Origin: Actinomycetes bacterium
GTDB lineage: Bacteria > Actinomycetota > Coriobacteriia > Coriobacteriales > Eggerthellaceae
Assembly (NCBI GenBank): GCA_023460315.1
Contig: JAEWQO010000138.1
Coordinates: 32,281 to 96,280 of the forward strand
Direction: 5' to 3'
Length of the DNA stretch: 64,000 nucleotides
Shown: in pieces, positions 51,801 to 59,547 of the stretch
Layout of the letters: every line of letters begins with the position of its first letter
Numbering within the stretch: position 1 is the first letter of the stretch
Position numbers and translations under genes: made by a program
The notes under the pieces: model-generated
What the model was told of the DNA's origin: nothing
The model's input: the letters and a program-made list of their open reading frames with translations, nothing else
Database searches by the model: none

Positions 51801-52445
51801 CAAGGCGCAAGCACCGCAGGAAGCGCTTCGGCAGGACTGTGGACAGGCGACGGGTCGTCTCCCGGCAGCACGCTCGGCAGCCTCTTCGCCAACGGGGTCG
51901 GCGGACAATCGGGCAATGCGCGCTCGCAGGGGTCAGGCGTGGCCGACGCTGCGGCAGGCGGCATGCAGTCCAACAGCAGCAGCTCGTGGTCGTGGGGCGC
52001 ACACCTCGTGCGAAACTTCGCAAACGGCATCTCGGGGATGGTCTCCTGGGCTACGAGCGCCGCCATGGGAGTCGCCAACGCCGTCGCCAACATACTGGGC
52101 CACACGGTCGCCAAAGAGGGACCTCTGCACGTCGGCGGCAAAGGTGAGCGCGCATGGGGCGAGCACCTCGTTGAGAACATCATCGGCGGCATGCGGTCGA
52201 AGCATCAGGCCCTGTCCTCGGAAGCGGAGACGATCGCATCCCTGCTCGATCTCGGAGACGAGACGGCAGGCGGCGTCCCCGGTTTCGCGGCGACGCTCGC
52301 CCTGGCGACGCCCAGCGCCTCGGCCTACAGCGTCACGAACTATTACTACGCGATCGACGGCGTGGACATATCGGGCGACCCTGCGGCACAGAAGGCCGCA
52401 GAGACGCTCTGGAGCAGCGTCCGCCGCCAAGTGAGGATGAGATAG
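48825..52445 (+). CDS. tail tape measure protein
   Basis: 1206 aa, the largest phage gene, TTG start (gagaaagagagg upstream). Residues 1-110 are helical, then a phage-tail-measure core (SMSRVAGALDVPVSSISDLRDLAIQTGQDTIFSASEAGAAMEELAKGG). Transmembrane-like helices lie about residue 400 (ALISTIALVAGIGPALTIIGKLM). A duplicated 115-residue segment occupies about residues 620-820. Three 42-aa tandem repeats lie near the end. It sets tail length and helps DNA ejection. Confidence 0.9.
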   Translation: MADGRVEIDIDADASSYEQKLAGIKQSTAARTGEMSKAVDTQSAKMLQSLSNIGGAVESVGTTMSVAITAPVVAAAGASYKLASDFESSMSRVAGALDVPVSSISDLRDLAIQTGQDTIFSASEAGAAMEELAKGGLTSADIKGGALKTTMDLAAAGGLQLADAANTVVQSMGAFGLSADQTGEAANALAGAAAASSADVSDLTQGLSQVSAQAHSAGWSIQDTAAVLGGFADAGIKGSDAGTSLKTMLQSLAAPTDKAADLVADLGLEVRDSNGNMKDAAGIAEELQNKLGGLSSAQKDAAMQTIFGSDASRAALVMTNLGRAGIEKYTAATNDQEAAQRLADSQMGDSERALENMKGAVETAAITIGTELAPVVTDIANGVSDAAEAFGEMDETQQKALISTIALVAGIGPALTIIGKLMGSVKTVKDLVGDAATLVKGFGGEAASAAPSIGDAADKAGSLGTNAEAAGTKAEVASGKLSSFAKKAAILGTAAYTAAEGTRTMFSWNADAHGRFSDAAEGANAYAQSLGTVDANADGVIDANDLVAQALDGASEKFEDGSSTINGFVGWMDKVDGSTKGAAGALNDYMGVTEDNVSHAMRNITTLTQQGWGSALAATQSTGGQMTDETKTQALAMVDAIGKLPPKYQEYGDEAMRGLAASMAPYWPELADYSGMSAQQIASIIKEKLTGTLSSYGEEFQLTGQTTVEQIASGLSFAANGGVLDETTAGIIQKLIDGFKSENLTPEMQGVGTEAMRNLASGMAAQWPELANYANMSGDEIIAAISARLSGSYQVGSDSMTDLGSGISVGSNTVTFAAGSVAEQVYSALTGKDYSETGAMVTQGMADGIKGDLSAALAAAGLGDDVIAKIMESLDAHSPSVRAKTAGATVPAGMAQGISGSEEADTAASSLGESVISTLLGLVTGAFVPGSALGGNFASGVGSQKDNANSQGAITMTGAVSGLDSGDGATPGSVLGSLFAGGVGGQASNARSQGASTAGSASAGLWTGDGSSPGSTLGSLFANGVGGQSGNARSQGSGVADAAAGGMQSNSSSSWSWGAHLVRNFANGISGMVSWATSAAMGVANAVANILGHTVAKEGPLHVGGKGERAWGEHLVENIIGGMRSKHQALSSEAETIASLLDLGDETAGGVPGFAATLALATPSASAYSVTNYYYAIDGVDISGDPAAQKAAETLWSSVRRQVRMR
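51609..51974 (+). repeat. three 42-residue tandem repeats in the tape measure gene
   Basis: Units start at 51609, 51735 and 51861, an exact 126-bp period. Each reads PGSxLGxxFAxGVGxQxxNAxSQG followed by Ala-, Gly- and Ser-rich residues. The third unit diverges at its end. A copy-number change here would be in frame. Confidence 0.8.
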
Positions 52446-52446
52446 C

Positions 52447-55251
52447 ATGCAGTGGTCAGGAGCGAACAGGCCCTACGGAGACAGCCGCGCCATGTGGGTC
52501 GGCGTCGAAGCCTGGATATCCAGCAGCAACGACACGCAGGCGTGGATCGCCGTGAGAGCCTGCGCGTGCTCAGGATCGGGCTACGACGCGGCCTACGGCT
52601 ACGGCATCGTCACGCAAGCCGGCCATGCGGCCATAGCCAACCGTCCCCGCGAATGGAACGAGGCGGGACGCGGCGTCCTCAACGGCACCGACTGGGTCGC
52701 TGACGGAACCATCACCTATGGCCCGTTCGACCGCTACAGCTCAGCATACAACGTCACTTGTTGGGGAAAAGCATGGGGCGACACCGTCAACGGTTACGGA
52801 GGATGGGCCGGAAGCGCAGAGGTCTTCGTGACGGTGACGGTCCCCGCCATGCCGGTCTACGCCCCGCCAGCAGTCACAAGCGTGTCGAACGTGCGCAATT
52901 CCGACAGCCAGAACACCGTTGCCTGGGCAAACCATGCCGACGCGACGCACCCCTACGCCTCGCTGCTGGTGGAGCGCCAGATCGACGGCGGATCATGGTC
53001 CCAGATCGCCTCGCTGTCCGGATCGGCCACCTCCTACGCCGATGCCGGGGCGCAGGCGAACCACGCCTACGCCTACCGCGTGCGACCCTACAACGCGGCA
53101 GGATACGGAGCCTACGCGACGAGCGGCACGACTTACAACACCCCCGCCGCGCCCACGTCGATTGCCGCGACCCGCTCCGGATCCGCGACGGTCGCGCTGG
53201 CGATCGACAACCCGGCCCTCACCGCCACCGCTCTCGACATCCAGCGGTCGACGGACGGCACGGCATGGGCAAGCGTGGCCACGGTGACCGGTTCCGCCGT
53301 CGCCTCGGCCACCGACACCCCCGGCGGCGGCACGTTTTACTACCGCGCACGCAACACTCGTGGGAGCCTCGTCTCCGCATGGTCACCGGCGTCCAACGCC
53401 GTGGTCACCATCGTGGCCCCTGCAGCCCCGACGCTGCTCTCCCCCGCCTCCGGCGTGACGATAGCCAAGACCCAGGCGCAGATCGTCTTCGGCTGGCGGC
53501 ACAACCCCATTGACGGATCGAGCCAGACGGCGGCGCAGCTGCAACACTCGACCGACGGCGGGACCACATGGACGACGGTCGCCCTCAGCACGGCGCAGAC
53601 ATACACGCTCGCCAACAGTTTCGCCGTCAACGCCACCGTGACGTGGAGGGTGCGCACGAAGGGCGCTCATGCCGACTATGGGGCCTACAGCGCCTCGCAG
53701 GCGTTCAAGGTCTGCCAGGTGCCCTCCGCGGCCGTGACGGCCCCTGCGGCGGACGGCACCGTGATCAACGATGTGCCGATCGCTATCGCGTGGTCATACG
53801 CCGACCAGTCCGGCACGCAGCGACAGGCCGTCGTGACGATCAAGGACGCCGCAGGCTCGTCCCTGTGGTCCAAGGCGGTCGCAGGTGCCGCCACGTCGGT
53901 CTCCGTGCCGTCGAGCGAGCTCCTTCCGGCCAACAACGCAACGTTCTCGGTCGAGGTCGCCGTCACGTCAACGTCGAGCCTCACGGCGACGGCGACGCGC
54001 ACGTTCGCGACCGACTACGAGGAGCCCGCCAACCCCGGCTTGTCCGTCGAGGTCGACGAGGTGCATGGGTCCGTGGCCCTGGTCGTCTACGAGGGCCAGT
54101 TTGAAACGGCGACGCTCATGAACCTGATCACGAATGGGGACTTCTCGAAAGGGACGGTGGGATACAATGTATTTGGATCAACAATAAACGTGGATAGTGG
54201 CGAATGTACTATGATCGCCACAGCTCAATACGGAAGAACCTATCAAGCCATCCCTAATCAGGTGGCAGCCCACAAAAGATACCATGCGGCCCTTGTTAAG
54301 GCTGGTTCTAACCTCGTCGGGCTAGGATATGGTTACAGCCTGTCCCTTGCACATAGCGGTAGCGGCGAGTACGAATTACTATCTGTTGTAAGCTCCGACA
54401 TTTCGGGAACTACCTATTATCCAGCAGTCGTAGACGCTAGAACTTCTGCTTGGGATGCCGTCAAAATCAAGTTTCGCCTAGCAATCGACCTCACAGCCGC
54501 ATTCGGCGCAGGCAACGAACCCTCCGCCGCCGAGATGGACGCGCTCCTTGCCGCGAATTTCGAAAATTCTTGGTTCGACGGCACGATAACCCTTTACCGC
54601 GAGCTAGGAGAGAGCAAGTGGACGACCCGGCCGATCCCCGCCACGGCCTCGCTCGGCATCTTCCGCCGTGGCCCGGACGGCTCTCTCACGAGCCTCGCGG
54701 ACAAGGTGGGATCCGGCACCGGCGTGACCGACGTCTACCCGCCCCTCGACGCGGACGGCATGGCCTACGTGGCGGTGGCGTACACCGGCAACGGGCTCAC
54801 CGCCACGACCGAACGTCCCACGGTGGTGCCATCGGACGGAGCCGTCTTCCTCAATTTCGGCGCAAGCCTCGGCTATGCCGACGTGGCGAAGGCCGACATG
54901 GACGTGGAGTGGGAGACCAAGACCGAAGTGGACAGCGAGGTGATCGAGACTGAAGGAGACGAGGATCCCCTTGTCTTCTACGGCGTCGCAAAGCGCATCG
55001 AATCGAGCGTCACGGGCAACGTCTGGTGGAGAGAGGCGACCGTGCCCGTCGGCTGGGGCGACGAGGCGAACATGGCAGCCGCGTTCGAGCGCCTTGCCGC
55101 AGACGTTGGAATCAAGGTCGTGCGCTATCCCCACGGCCCCGTCGTGCCGTCAGACGTCACCTGCAGCGTCAAGGTCTCGTCCTCCAACCCCCTCGTGGCC
55201 GCAGTGGACATCAGCGCGAGGCGGGTGAGGGCCGATGGACTGGTCATCTAG
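52447..55251 (+). CDS. FN3-repeat tail protein with an inserted AT-rich module
   Basis: 934 aa, starting 1 bp after the tape-measure stop. Residues about 140-520 form fibronectin type III-like repeats (NVRNSDSQNTVAWANHADATHPY, PTSIAATRSGSATVALAIDN, and others). Residues about 558-715 (NLITNGDFSKGTVGYNVFG...FENSWFDGTITLYRE) have a carbohydrate-binding/galactose-binding-like look with more AT-rich codons. The end contains a mixed beta segment. It probably forms the distal tail/receptor-binding structure. Confidence 0.75.
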   Translation: MQWSGANRPYGDSRAMWVGVEAWISSSNDTQAWIAVRACACSGSGYDAAYGYGIVTQAGHAAIANRPREWNEAGRGVLNGTDWVADGTITYGPFDRYSSAYNVTCWGKAWGDTVNGYGGWAGSAEVFVTVTVPAMPVYAPPAVTSVSNVRNSDSQNTVAWANHADATHPYASLLVERQIDGGSWSQIASLSGSATSYADAGAQANHAYAYRVRPYNAAGYGAYATSGTTYNTPAAPTSIAATRSGSATVALAIDNPALTATALDIQRSTDGTAWASVATVTGSAVASATDTPGGGTFYYRARNTRGSLVSAWSPASNAVVTIVAPAAPTLLSPASGVTIAKTQAQIVFGWRHNPIDGSSQTAAQLQHSTDGGTTWTTVALSTAQTYTLANSFAVNATVTWRVRTKGAHADYGAYSASQAFKVCQVPSAAVTAPAADGTVINDVPIAIAWSYADQSGTQRQAVVTIKDAAGSSLWSKAVAGAATSVSVPSSELLPANNATFSVEVAVTSTSSLTATATRTFATDYEEPANPGLSVEVDEVHGSVALVVYEGQFETATLMNLITNGDFSKGTVGYNVFGSTINVDSGECTMIATAQYGRTYQAIPNQVAAHKRYHAALVKAGSNLVGLGYGYSLSLAHSGSGEYELLSVVSSDISGTTYYPAVVDARTSAWDAVKIKFRLAIDLTAAFGAGNEPSAAEMDALLAANFENSWFDGTITLYRELGESKWTTRPIPATASLGIFRRGPDGSLTSLADKVGSGTGVTDVYPPLDADGMAYVAVAYTGNGLTATTERPTVVPSDGAVFLNFGASLGYADVAKADMDVEWETKTEVDSEVIETEGDEDPLVFYGVAKRIESSVTGNVWWREATVPVGWGDEANMAAAFERLAADVGIKVVRYPHGPVVPSDVTCSVKVSSSNPLVAAVDISARRVRADGLVI

Positions 55252-56299
55252 CGGACGGCGGGACAGCTTCCGCTTCATGCGCGTGTCTGCAGACGGCTGG
55301 CAGGAGGTCGAGGAGGTCCATGGCATCACGGGCGGCTCGCTCGACCGCAACGACCTCACGTCCATCAAGGCGTCGGGGTCACTTGACTACATCGACGAGC
55401 CGCAGCTGGGGCGCGACTACATCCGCGTGTACTCCGACAGCGTCTACCCGCCAACCGGCGAGCGAGTCTCCATCGCGCACGGCACCTACCTCGTCTCTAC
55501 CCCGTCGAGCACCTACAGGGGAGCGATCGAGGAGGGCACCGCCGACCTCTACGGCGTGCTGCAGGTGCTCGCGGAAGACGCGTTCGAGGCGCCTCTCGTG
55601 CTCCCCGCCGGCACGCCTGCCGTCAGCAAGGCGGCTGAGATCATAGCCGATGCGGGGCTGCCGGTGGTCGCCTCCGCCTCGGCAGCTTCGCTTAACGCGG
55701 CAGCCGTCTTCGACGACGAGGACGCCAGCAAGCTCGACGCGGTCAACTGGCTCATGGACTTCGCCGGCTTCGGCTCGGCGGCGTGCGACGGCTACGGCAA
55801 CGTGCTGCTGCGCCCCTATGTGGATCCGACGGCCCGCAAGCCCACGGTAACCCTCCATGACGACGGCAGGTGCGTCTATCGGGCGGGGGTGGTGCGCGAG
55901 TACGACATGTTCGACGTACCAAACGTCGTCATAGTCACGTGCTCGAGCGCGGAGGGCGACGCCGACATGGTGGCCGAGGCCGTCAACGATGACCCCATGA
56001 GCGCGTTCTCCATCGTCTCGCGCGGACGCCGCATCGTGAGCCGCGAGACCGTGACCGACATCGACAGCCAGGCGGCGCTGCAGGCAAAGGCCGACGCGCT
56101 GTTGGTGAGCAAGACCTCCGCCGTGGAAAGCTTCGAGGTGGCACATGCCTACATCCCCATGGACATGGGCGAGGTGTGCGATTTCGCGTATGCCGCTGCA
56201 GGCATCTACCGGGACGACATCGCGGCCGTCAGGCAGACCATGCAGCTTCGCCCCGGCATGGAGTGCGCCACGCGGTTCCGCCGGTTCGTGAGGAGCTGA
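55235..56299 (+). CDS. tail hub protein (Gp37-like)
   Basis: 354 aa, overlapping the previous gene by 17 bp. SLDRNDLTSIKASGSLDYIDEPQLGRDYIRVYSDS and AVNWLMDFAGFGSAACDGYGNVLLRPYVD are like phage tail hub or baseplate proteins of the siphovirus Gp37 type. It probably connects the tube to the tip. The exact family is uncertain. Confidence 0.65.
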   Translation: MDWSSSGRRDSFRFMRVSADGWQEVEEVHGITGGSLDRNDLTSIKASGSLDYIDEPQLGRDYIRVYSDSVYPPTGERVSIAHGTYLVSTPSSTYRGAIEEGTADLYGVLQVLAEDAFEAPLVLPAGTPAVSKAAEIIADAGLPVVASASAASLNAAAVFDDEDASKLDAVNWLMDFAGFGSAACDGYGNVLLRPYVDPTARKPTVTLHDDGRCVYRAGVVREYDMFDVPNVVIVTCSSAEGDADMVAEAVNDDPMSAFSIVSRGRRIVSRETVTDIDSQAALQAKADALLVSKTSAVESFEVAHAYIPMDMGEVCDFAYAAAGIYRDDIAAVRQTMQLRPGMECATRFRRFVRS

Positions 56300-56300
56300 C

Positions 56301-56933
56301 ATGGACGCGTATGAAATCGCACAGCTGATGGCCAACCAGGACGCCAAGAACCCGCTCAAAATGCGCTACGGCACCGTCTCGGCCATGGGCGAGGACGGGT
56401 CGCTTTCGGTCGTCCCTGATGGCCAGACGGCGGCCATCCCGGCCATAAAATGCTGCCGCCCCTCGGTGGGCAGCCGCGTCGTCATGCTGGTCAACGGGAC
56501 GGAGTGGCTCGCCGTGTCGGTGATCGGCGGGGATTGCCAATGCCCTTACGAAATCGGCGACCTGCTCACGACCGTCAACGCAGAGAACCCGGCCGACAGA
56601 TGGCCCGGCACCACGTGGGAAGCCGTCAAGGACCGGATGATATGGGCGACGGATCCCGCCGGCAGCGAAGACCCAGGCACTGAGGGCGGCAGGACGATCA
56701 GGCACCTGCACGCCGCGATCGGGTCCACCAACTCCGACCCGTCATGCATCGGCTACATCGCGACTGCCGCGCAATGGACGGCACCGCAGATCAAATACAC
56801 CGTACATGGCAGCTGGGTCGACACGACAGGCGTGAATCACGGCACGCTCGTCTTTGATCAGGACACAGGGTTTTCCGACATCGACATCCGCCCGAACTAC
56901 ATGGCCGCCCACGTGTGGATCCGCACCAAATAG
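56301..56933 (+). CDS. baseplate/tail collar-like protein
   Basis: 210 aa. N-terminal OB-like segment (MRYGTVSAMGEDGSLSVVPDGQ) and a collar-type sequence (GDLLTTVNAENPADRWPGTTWEAVKDRMIWATD) common in phage tail and baseplate proteins. The end (HVWIRTK) is typical of collar-containing tails. Starts 1 bp after the hub gene. Confidence 0.65.
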   Translation: MDAYEIAQLMANQDAKNPLKMRYGTVSAMGEDGSLSVVPDGQTAAIPAIKCCRPSVGSRVVMLVNGTEWLAVSVIGGDCQCPYEIGDLLTTVNAENPADRWPGTTWEAVKDRMIWATDPAGSEDPGTEGGRTIRHLHAAIGSTNSDPSCIGYIATAAQWTAPQIKYTVHGSWVDTTGVNHGTLVFDQDTGFSDIDIRPNYMAAHVWIRTK

Positions 56934-57016
56934 GAGGATTGCCAATCCGCTGCGCAACGGCCGAGATCTGTGACACGACCGGCATCCTGTCTCCACAAGA
57001 AGAGACAAGGATTCCG

Positions 57017-57295
57017 ATGGACTTCTGCATAGACCACAATGCGCATCGCGAACATTTTGAGAGGCTTGACACCCGTGTGGGCGATCTCGAGACCGACAAC
57101 AAGGAGCTGTCCAGGTTCACCGAGCGCATCACCGTCCTCATCGACAAGTACGACGAAAAGCTCGACGACCACGACACACGCATTGCGGCCCTCGAAAGCA
57201 AACCCGCCAAGCGCTGGGAATCGATCGTCGACAAAGCCCTCATGCTTGCCGTCGGCAGTATCTTCGGTGTCCTCCTCTCTCACTTCGGGCTTTAG
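57017..57295 (+). CDS. XhlA-like hemolysin/holin-associated protein
   Basis: 92 aa from ATG 57017 (MDFCIDHNAHREHF). An N-terminal coiled coil (FERLDTRVGDLETDNKELSRFTERITVLIDKYDEKLDDHDTRI) precedes one C-terminal transmembrane helix (ALMLAVGSIFGVLLSHFGL), the XhlA arrangement. It works with the holin at the membrane. It lies just before the holin. Confidence 0.75.
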   Translation: MDFCIDHNAHREHFERLDTRVGDLETDNKELSRFTERITVLIDKYDEKLDDHDTRIAALESKPAKRWESIVDKALMLAVGSIFGVLLSHFGL

Positions 57296-57309
57296 AAAAG
57301 GAGATCTCA

Positions 57310-57621
57310 ATGGAGTACATGAGCGTCGTTTTGGCATTGGTGGTGAGCGTCGTCATCCCCTGGGTCGTGCAGCTCATCAAGACCAAGGCAATCGTCGGCA
57401 AGGCCGCACTCATCCTGGCGGTGGCGCTGTCCGTCCTTGGCGCAGTGGTAACTGCCTTGGTGGCGGGCATTCCCATCGACCCCGCGTCCTGGGCGTCTTT
57501 CATCGTCTTGACCGTGGTGTCGGTGCAAGGCTTCTACGGACTTTTCAAAGCAGCTGGCGTGACCAGCAAATGGCTTGACGCGCTGCTGGCCATCCAGATC
57601 AAGGGCGGCGATCAAAAATGA
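57310..57621 (+). CDS. phage holin
   Basis: 103 aa. Three hydrophobic segments (MSVVLALVVSVVIPWVVQLI, AALILAVALSVLGAVVTALVAG, SWASFIVLTVVSVQGFYGLF) and a charged tail (KGGDQK). It would form membrane lesions that release the endolysin. Positioned between XhlA-like protein and endolysin. Confidence 0.8.
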   Translation: MEYMSVVLALVVSVVIPWVVQLIKTKAIVGKAALILAVALSVLGAVVTALVAGIPIDPASWASFIVLTVVSVQGFYGLFKAAGVTSKWLDALLAIQIKGGDQK

Positions 57622-57698
57622 CCGACGAGCCAACAGGGACAAACGGAGAGATCACCGAAACGAACGAAATGAAAGAGACGGTGATAAGCCATGGCTGA
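57618..57698 (+). CDS. 26-aa peptide linking holin and endolysin
   Basis: MTDEPTGTNGEITETNEMKE is hydrophilic and acidic. It starts in the holin stop (ATGA) and overlaps the endolysin start by 8 bp. It may act as a translational coupler; a real protein product is not certain. Confidence 0.35.
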   Translation: MTDEPTGTNGEITETNEMKETVISHG

Positions 57699-58620
57699 TG
57701 GAGCGTCGCTGATCTCGCTTGCCCGCTCAAAAGCCGGCCAATGGCGATACACCAACGACACCTGGGAGCGCATGAACCCGGAACAGTCGGGCGGAACGGA
57801 TTGTTCGGGCTTCGTCCGCTGGCTCTATCTCACAGGAGCCGGCATCGACGTCGGAACATGGACGGGAGACGAGTCCCATGCAGGCCACGAGATCGCGCGC
57901 GGGCAATATCCGAGCGAGATCCCATGGGGTAGCATGCAGCCCGGCGACCTCATACTCATGACGGCAAAGTATCCCGGCAATTATGAATTCAACGCCTACT
58001 TGTGCCATATCGAGGTCTATTGCGGCGGCGGCACGATGATCGGCCATCCGGGTGGCTATGGGCCGCAGGAAAAGCGGGCGCAGGCATGGATGGAAGCCTA
58101 TGGCTGCATCACGTGGATGGTGCGTCGCGTGCTCGAGGAAGGCGGAAGCGCGCACGTCCCCGCCGTTGCAAAAAGCAGCGAAGAAGTGAGATATCGAGCC
58201 TGCACGCAAGCCCAGGGCTGGCTGCCTGAAATGGCAGGTCACGTGGACACGTCGGGATCGGGAGACGACTATGCGGGCGACGGCACTCCCATCATCTACC
58301 TGGCGGTCTCCATGCCGGGATGGTACCAAGTGCGCACTCAAGCCAGCGGCTGGTTGCCGCCCGTGCGTGGATACGACGTCAACGACCTCGAAAACGGCTG
58401 TGCGGGAGACGGCTCGCCAATTCTCAGCATCCGTTGCTACTACGAGACGCCTGACCCAGCATCCACGGGCTGGCGTGCCATCGAGTACGCCGTGGCCAAT
58501 GTTGGCGGGAGTTTTTTCGCCAACATGCGCGACCTTACCGACACGTCGGGGTCGGGCGATGATTTTGCGGGCAACGGTGGCTGCATAAGCGCGTTTCGCG
58601 CGCAGATAGTCCAGGCATAG
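57691..58620 (+). CDS. endolysin: NlpC/P60-like peptidase with wall-binding repeats
   Basis: 309 aa. Residues 1-150 are a cysteine peptidase: TDCSGFVRWLYL (catalytic Cys about residue 37) and LCHIEVYCGGG (catalytic His). Residues about 165-309 hold three repeats (GWLPEMAGHVDTSGSGDDYAGDGTPI, GWLPPVRGYDVNDLENGCAGDGSPI, FANMRDLTDTSGSGDDFAGNGGCI), likely a wall-binding module. It degrades host peptidoglycan. No signal peptide, so it needs the holin. Confidence 0.83.
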   Translation: MADGASLISLARSKAGQWRYTNDTWERMNPEQSGGTDCSGFVRWLYLTGAGIDVGTWTGDESHAGHEIARGQYPSEIPWGSMQPGDLILMTAKYPGNYEFNAYLCHIEVYCGGGTMIGHPGGYGPQEKRAQAWMEAYGCITWMVRRVLEEGGSAHVPAVAKSSEEVRYRACTQAQGWLPEMAGHVDTSGSGDDYAGDGTPIIYLAVSMPGWYQVRTQASGWLPPVRGYDVNDLENGCAGDGSPILSIRCYYETPDPASTGWRAIEYAVANVGGSFFANMRDLTDTSGSGDDFAGNGGCISAFRAQIVQA

Positions 58621-58638
58621 ACAACGAAAGGAACCGAC

Positions 58639-59082
58639 ATGGCAGAGAAGACCAACGACGAGCTGAAGGCAGAGCTCGACAAGCTAGGTGTGGAGTACGC
58701 CCAGGACGCGAAGAAAGACGAGCTGAAGGCATTGCTGACGGAAGCGAAGAAGCCGCTGGATCCCGAGCCTGCAGCAGCGCCCGAAGAGGGCGACGACGCC
58801 ACGGAGAGCGCAGCAGAGGCCACTCCGGCGCCGGAACCGAAAGAGGATGCGCCCAAGGCGGAAACGGCACCTCTCGCGGCCTCTGCGGACACCGTGCGCG
58901 TGAAGCTGACCGATGCGACTGCCAAGACGCTCAACGTCCGCATCGAGCCTGCAGGCGCCGTGATCCAGACCGTGCCCGACGGAACCACGCTCGAGGCGCT
59001 GGGCGGCGAGGAGGACGGCTGGATCCCCGTGAAGGTCACCGGCTACGTGATGGCCAGCCTCGTGGAGCCTGCCGATGAGTAG
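58639..59082 (+). CDS. late prophage protein with SAP/HeH and SH3-like ends
   Basis: 147 aa. The N-terminus (TNDELKAELDKLGVEYAQDAKKDELKALL) resembles a HeH/SAP helix-extended-helix motif. An Ala-, Glu- and Pro-rich linker follows. The C-terminus (KTLNVRIEPAGAVIQTVPDGTTLEALGGEEDGWIPVKVTGYVMASLV) looks like an SH3-type wall-interaction fold. It may bind nucleic acid or cell wall. Located after the endolysin. Confidence 0.6.
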   Translation: MAEKTNDELKAELDKLGVEYAQDAKKDELKALLTEAKKPLDPEPAAAPEEGDDATESAAEATPAPEPKEDAPKAETAPLAASADTVRVKLTDATAKTLNVRIEPAGAVIQTVPDGTTLEALGGEEDGWIPVKVTGYVMASLVEPADE

Positions 59083-59290
59083 GACCGAGAAAGTGGAGTT
59101 GCGCTGCGACCGCTGCGGCAAGACCGAGACCCAGGACAAGGCGACAGTCGACGGCAACACGCTCGAGTCGTTGGGATGGGTCGAGGAGCCGGCCATCGGG
59201 AGCGGCGGCAAATGGCTGCTGTGCCAGGCTTGCGACGCCGAATTCCGCACAGCTGTGAGCGACTGCATGGCAGCCGGAAAAAGCGCCTAG
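59075..59290 (+). CDS. zinc-ribbon late prophage protein
   Basis: 71 aa. CDRCGKTE and CQAC form a CxxC...CxxC zinc ribbon. Overlaps the previous gene by 8 bp. It is the last phage gene before the right attachment site. The function is unknown. Confidence 0.6.
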   Translation: MSRTEKVELRCDRCGKTETQDKATVDGNTLESLGWVEEPAIGSGGKWLLCQACDAEFRTAVSDCMAAGKSA

Positions 59291-59360
59291 TTTTCCGTGG
59301 TTTCAGCGAGTGCCGAGACCCTTGCGGCCAAATTGGGACAATTCAGAACTTCAAAGAAAC

Positions 59361-59394
59361 AGGGGAAACGGCATCTTTTCGAACCGTTTCCCCT
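59361..59394. terminator. hairpin between the last phage gene and attR
   Basis: AGGGGAAACGG (59361-59371) and CCGTTTCCCCT (59384-59394) form an 11-bp perfect stem. It lies on the prophage side of the tRNA repeat. It could terminate both the late phage operon (plus strand) and the rebuilt tRNA-Leu (minus strand). Confidence 0.75.
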
Positions 59395-59406
59395 GATCAT
59401 ACTAAA

Positions 59407-59460
59407 TGGTAGGAGCGGTGGGACTCGAACCCACAAGACCGAAGTCGGCGGATTTTAAGT
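59407..59460 (-). repeat. attR: 54-bp repeat completing tRNA-Leu
   Basis: Identical to 21024-21077. It is the phage-borne attachment core that rebuilds the 3' half of tRNA-Leu after recombination. The junction lies within this repeat. Confidence 0.93.
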
Positions 59461-59491
59461 CCGCTGCGTATGCCAATTCCGCCACGCTCCC
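59407..59491 (-). tRNA. tRNA-Leu(UAA), intact copy
   Basis: The minus strand folds into a long-variable-arm tRNA. The acceptor GGGAGCG (59485-59491) pairs with the 3' side; the anticodon loop CTTAAAA gives anticodon TAA; the T loop is GTTCGAG; CCA is encoded at 59407-59409. Its 3' 54 bp come from the phage attachment site, so the gene is intact after integration. Confidence 0.93.
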
Positions 59492-59547
59492 CTTTCAAAA
59501 AAGCAGTCGCTCCGACACTGTCTACATGGTAGCAAAACTCGCCCGGC

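Larger units (their letters stand above)
21024..59460. mobile_element. prophage integrated in tRNA-Leu(UAA), siphovirus type
   Basis: The element is bounded by identical 54-bp repeats (21024-21077 and 59407-59460). The integrase gene is adjacent to the left repeat. It carries lysogeny, replication, packaging, head, tail and lysis modules in canonical order. Tape measure, major tail protein and Gp15-like chaperone genes point to a long non-contractile tail; no sheath gene was seen. Structural genes are all open with tight overlaps (ATGA and GTGA), so the prophage looks intact and possibly inducible. Confidence 0.93.
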
